The notes under the pieces are model-generated. The model was given only the letters and a program-made list of their open reading frames with translations, was not told the DNA's origin and ran no database searches. From positions 1-6,648 of the forward strand of contig CAJUED010000095.1 in assembly GCA_910585075.1 (NCBI GenBank): a stretch of 6,648 bases of DNA. The letters run 5' to 3'. A program made the translations under genes and the position numbers. The stretch's first letter is position 1. Each line of letters starts with the position of its first letter. Of the stretch, positions 5,382 to 6,648 are shown in pieces. Source of the stretch: an uncultured Lachnospiraceae bacterium. Lineage in GTDB: Bacteria; Bacillota; Clostridia; Lachnospirales; Lachnospiraceae.

Positions 5382-5442
5382 ATGGGGCCTTCCTTCCATG
5401 TCCGCGTTTTTATGTATGGATTAAGTAATCTGTAAGTATATT

Positions 5443-5490
5443 TTAGGGGAAAGGAAAGGCGTTTCCCATAGGGGAGGCGCCTTTTCCTAA
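5443..5490. other. Long interrupted hairpin in the inter-operon gap
   Basis: AGGAAAGGCG (5452-5461) pairs with CGCCTTTTCCT (5478-5488) with one bulged base. An inner stem TCCC/GGGA lies beyond a 2+2 internal loop, and TTAGG/CCTAA (5443-5447 and 5486-5490) gives an alternative outer pairing. There is only a mixed C/T tract after it on the minus strand, so termination there is uncertain. A structured RNA or a protein-recognised cruciform is possible. Confidence 0.5.
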
Positions 5491-5500
5491 GTCATTTGCG

Positions 5501-5529
5501 AGTATTTTTCCAGTATTTTCCAGTTTTTC
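5501..5529. repeat. Three AT-rich direct repeats with about 10-11 bp period
   Basis: AGTATTTTTCC (5501-5511), AGTATTTTCC (5512-5521) and the degenerate AGTTTTTC (5522-5529) stand head to tail with helical spacing. Such phased sites often bind proteins or bend DNA. They directly abut the near-palindrome at 5529-5550. Confidence 0.5.
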
Positions 5530-5550
5530 ACCTGATGGGCCCATGACGTG
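5529..5550. repeat. 22-bp near-palindrome with perfect 10-bp core
   Basis: CACCTG, the core ATGGGCCCAT (5535-5544) and GACGTG form a palindrome broken at only two symmetric positions (four bases). It lies directly beyond the stop codon of the Cys-rich protein gene on the minus strand. Confidence 0.55.
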
Positions 5551-5570
5551 TCAGGGCGTTGTACCCTGAC
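5550..5570 (-). terminator. Hairpin over the stop codon of the Cys-rich protein gene
   Basis: GTCAGGG and CCCTGAC form a perfect 7-bp stem with a 7-nt loop (5557-5563). The TGA stop at 5553-5551 lies inside one arm. No T run follows directly, although GTGAAAAACTGGAAAAATAC does come later. It may be a weak terminator or a 3'-end stabilising hairpin. Confidence 0.35.
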
Positions 5571-5922
5571 GGCCTGGCGGCTGGTTCATCAGGTGGAGGA
5601 TCTGCTGGATGGGGCAGTCCCTTGCGGAGCCGGTGGAAAGTTCCAGCCATTTGCTGTAGAGCCGGATGAAGCACCGGCTGTTCATGGTGCAGGCGCATTC
5701 CGTCCGGTCCACGCTCCTGCCCATGAAGCTTTCCGCGTCGGAGAGCGGGAGCAGGATGGGGCGGCAGTCATGCCCCGGAATGAACAGGAAATCCCCGCAT
5801 CCGGATTCCCGCCTGTAGTCACAGGAGCAGGAAACATACACTGCATTGCGGTAGCTGCCCTCCGCCGCCTCAAAGAAGGCGGCGACGGTGGCATAGCTGA
5901 CGCTTAGTACAGGATCGGTCAT
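5551..5922 (-). CDS. Cysteine-rich 123-aa protein at the end of the Tad-like operon, function unknown
   Basis: The start at 5922 has GGGAGG 6 nt upstream and follows the pilin-like gene by 13 nt, so it belongs to the same operon. Eight Cys occur at 32, 34, 42, 53, 76, 78, 84 and 103, including S-C-S-C-D and E-C-A-C-T pairs, plus His51. That pattern could bind a metal or cluster or form disulfides. There is no signal peptide or membrane segment. The middle holds a strand-like F-L-F-I-P-G block. The opposite strand also has a long frame, but it lacks a ribosome binding site and the operon position. I recognise no family. Confidence 0.7.
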   Translation of the reverse strand: MTDPVLSVSYATVAAFFEAAEGSYRNAVYVSCSCDYRRESGCGDFLFIPGHDCRPILLPLSDAESFMGRSVDRTECACTMNSRCFIRLYSKWLELSTGSARDCPIQQILHLMNQPPGRQGTTP

Positions 5923-5935
5923 AAGCTGCCTCCCT

Positions 5936-6160
5936 TTAAGGCCCGAATAATCCCTCGATCTCCCGTGTGATACGGGGGATGACGGTATCGTTGAAAATGA
6001 GTGTCAGGGCTGCCAGCAGAAGTGCCCCCAGCACAACGGCGATGATGATCTTGACGCCATCGGAAATATAAAAGTCGCCTGCTTCATTTTTCAGGATGGC
6101 CCTGGTGCGGGCGGCAACACATGCTGCCCTGGTTTTTAATGTCCGGATCGCTTTATACAT
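5936..6160 (-). CDS. Small single-span pilin-like membrane protein (74 aa)
   Basis: I place the start at 6160 because AAGGAGA lies about 10 nt upstream; the longer frame would cover the preceding small gene. A basic N-terminal region (residues 1-24, rich in Arg/Lys/Ala) is followed by N-E-A-G-D-F-Y-I-S-D and one hydrophobic helix at about 36-57, then a short amphipathic tail. This layout resembles Flp/Tad-type pilins and the related small proteins, such as those grouped as DUF6133, that follow TadC-like genes in Clostridia; I am not certain of the exact family. I see no convincing prepilin peptidase site. It overlaps the upstream 34-residue gene by 8 nt, which implies translational coupling. 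It probably sits in the membrane as a subunit of the Tad-like system. Confidence 0.82.
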   Translation of the reverse strand: MYKAIRTLKTRAACVAARTRAILKNEAGDFYISDGVKIIIAVVLGALLLAALTLIFNDTVIPRITREIEGLFGP

Positions 6161-6257
6161 AGTTCTTTTTTCTCCTTTTCGTTCTGATGATGATGAATGC
6201 GGTTGCTGCCGCCGCTGCATAGATGAACAGGGCGGGGAGTGATACGAATTTTTTCAT
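6153..6257 (-). CDS. Small membrane peptide (34 aa)
   Basis: The 34-codon frame starts at 6257 with GGAGG about 6 nt upstream, and ends at TAA within the sequence ATGTATAA shared with the next gene's start. The product begins M-K-K-F-V-S-L-P and has one Ala-rich hydrophobic stretch at about residues 5-24, then a strongly basic tail (R-T-K-R-R-K-K-N-Y-V). The basic tail predicts a cytoplasmic C terminus. It is in an operon between the TadC-like gene and the pilin-like gene. The spacing and the ribosome binding site make it more than a chance frame, but the function is unknown. Confidence 0.65.
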   Translation of the reverse strand: MKKFVSLPALFIYAAAAATAFIIIRTKRRKKNYV

Positions 6258-6336
6258 TAGGTTCCTCCATATTTGTATTGGTTTACGGGTTACAGTGTGA
6301 AGATTCTTCACTGGGTCTGGTTACAATGGTATAGGC

Positions 6337-6348
6337 ACCACCTCCTTT
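6337..6348 (-). promoter_or_regulatory. Strong Shine-Dalgarno sequence without a clear start codon
   Basis: The minus strand reads AAAGGAGGTGGT, a full match to the anti-Shine-Dalgarno, 80 nt upstream of the 34-residue gene. The following bases give only GTG frames that are too close, or an ATT at about 13 nt. A 25-codon frame (6283-6360) contains it but starts before it. It may be a remnant or a regulatory decoy. Confidence 0.3.
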
Positions 6349-6379
6349 GCTGGCGTGCATCAGGGTTCTGCGGGTGTTC

Positions 6380-6648
6380 CTAAAAGAAGGAGCCTAAAGA
6401 GCCGACTACCTCCACGGAAAGGACGACCACATAGATCAAGAGGATGCAGAAAAGCATCATCATGGAGTATTTCTGCATCTGTTTCGGGCGCTTCCCGGCC
6501 TCTTTCTTCAGGTTGTTCTGCTCGATCTGGCGCATGTCGAATACCAGCATCTTGAAGTACATCTGCTGGTCATCCCCGCGCAGTGTCCCGATAAGCCCGC
6601 GCACGATGTCCGAGAGCATGGTGCTGCCCACCCGGTTCTGGAAGTGGA
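6380..6648 (-). CDS. TadC/T2SS F-domain-like membrane protein, C-terminal part
   Basis: The frame is open from the window's right edge to the TAG at 6382-6380, so only the last 89 residues are present. They read H-F-Q-N-R-V-G-S-T-M-L-S-D-I-V-R-G-L-I-G, then an amphipathic, charged stretch (Q-Q-M-Y-F-K-M-L-V-F-D-M-R-Q-I-E), a Lys/Arg-rich segment, and a C-terminal hydrophobic helix (Y-S-M-M-M-L-F-C-I-L-L-I-Y-V-V-V). This matches what I know of the C-terminal end of TadB/TadC-type proteins (GspF family) in clostridial Tad loci: inner-membrane platform proteins that assemble the pilus with the TadA ATPase. The upstream partners lie outside the window. Confidence 0.75.
   Translation of the reverse strand, partial: HFQNRVGSTMLSDIVRGLIGTLRGDDQQMYFKMLVFDMRQIEQNNLKKEAGKRPKQMQKYSMMMLFCILLIYVVVLSVEVVGSLGSFF

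Noticed and set aside
5548..5907. 119-codon plus-strand frame
   Set aside because: Antisense to the Cys-rich gene, which has a good ribosome binding site and operon position; the plus frame has neither.
1..6648. CRISPR array, tRNA or rRNA genes, insertion sequence ends
   Set aside because: No regular repeat-spacer pattern, cloverleaf-type sequence, rRNA-like sequence, transposase or terminal inverted repeats were seen.

Overview
The window looks like part of an integrative conjugative element or large plasmid from a gut-type Firmicute (class Clostridia, probably Lachnospiraceae or Ruminococcaceae relatives). The reasons are strong AAGGAGG-type ribosome binding sites, sigma-A promoters close to consensus, U-rich intrinsic terminators, and an accessory gene set: SSB, DUF3268-type zinc ribbon, stand-alone sigma-70-like factor and small membrane proteins. 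The taxonomic and element assignments are inferences from gene content. No relaxase, integrase or attachment site is visible. Every protein gene I accept lies on the minus strand, so transcription runs from the right end to the left.

Right block (6648 to 5551): the C-terminal end of a TadC/T2SS-F-like membrane protein, a 34-residue membrane peptide too short for usual ORF calling, a 74-residue pilin-like single-span protein overlapping it by 8 nt, and a cysteine-rich 123-residue protein of unknown function. This resembles the tail of a Tad/Flp-type secretion or pilus operon.

A 238-bp non-coding gap (5313-5550) holds a 22-bp near-palindrome, three AT-rich direct repeats, a long interrupted hairpin and an 8-bp inverted repeat. 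It separates the Tad-like operon from the next one.

Central operon (5312 to 3133): zinc-ribbon protein, sigma-70-family factor, an unknown 225-residue protein with possible winged-helix character, and a two-span membrane protein. The genes are tightly spaced, each with its own Shine-Dalgarno site.

Cargo island (about 3130 to 1690): visibly more AT-rich than both sides. It holds an orphan HEPN-like protein with an RX4H motif under its own near-consensus promoter, and an overlapping pair made of a GNAT-like acetyltransferase and a 59-residue partner. Both are plausible toxin or defence cargo, but this is unproven.

Left block (1669 to 69): a strong promoter, a long leader with a full intrinsic terminator ahead of ssb, ssb itself, a second strong terminator, and a two-span membrane protein with a large soluble domain. 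The left edge carries two copies of a 22-bp-period repeat cut by the window boundary. The most striking observations are the apparent attenuator or small RNA in the ssb leader, the HEPN and GNAT cargo, and the structured 5443-5570 gap.
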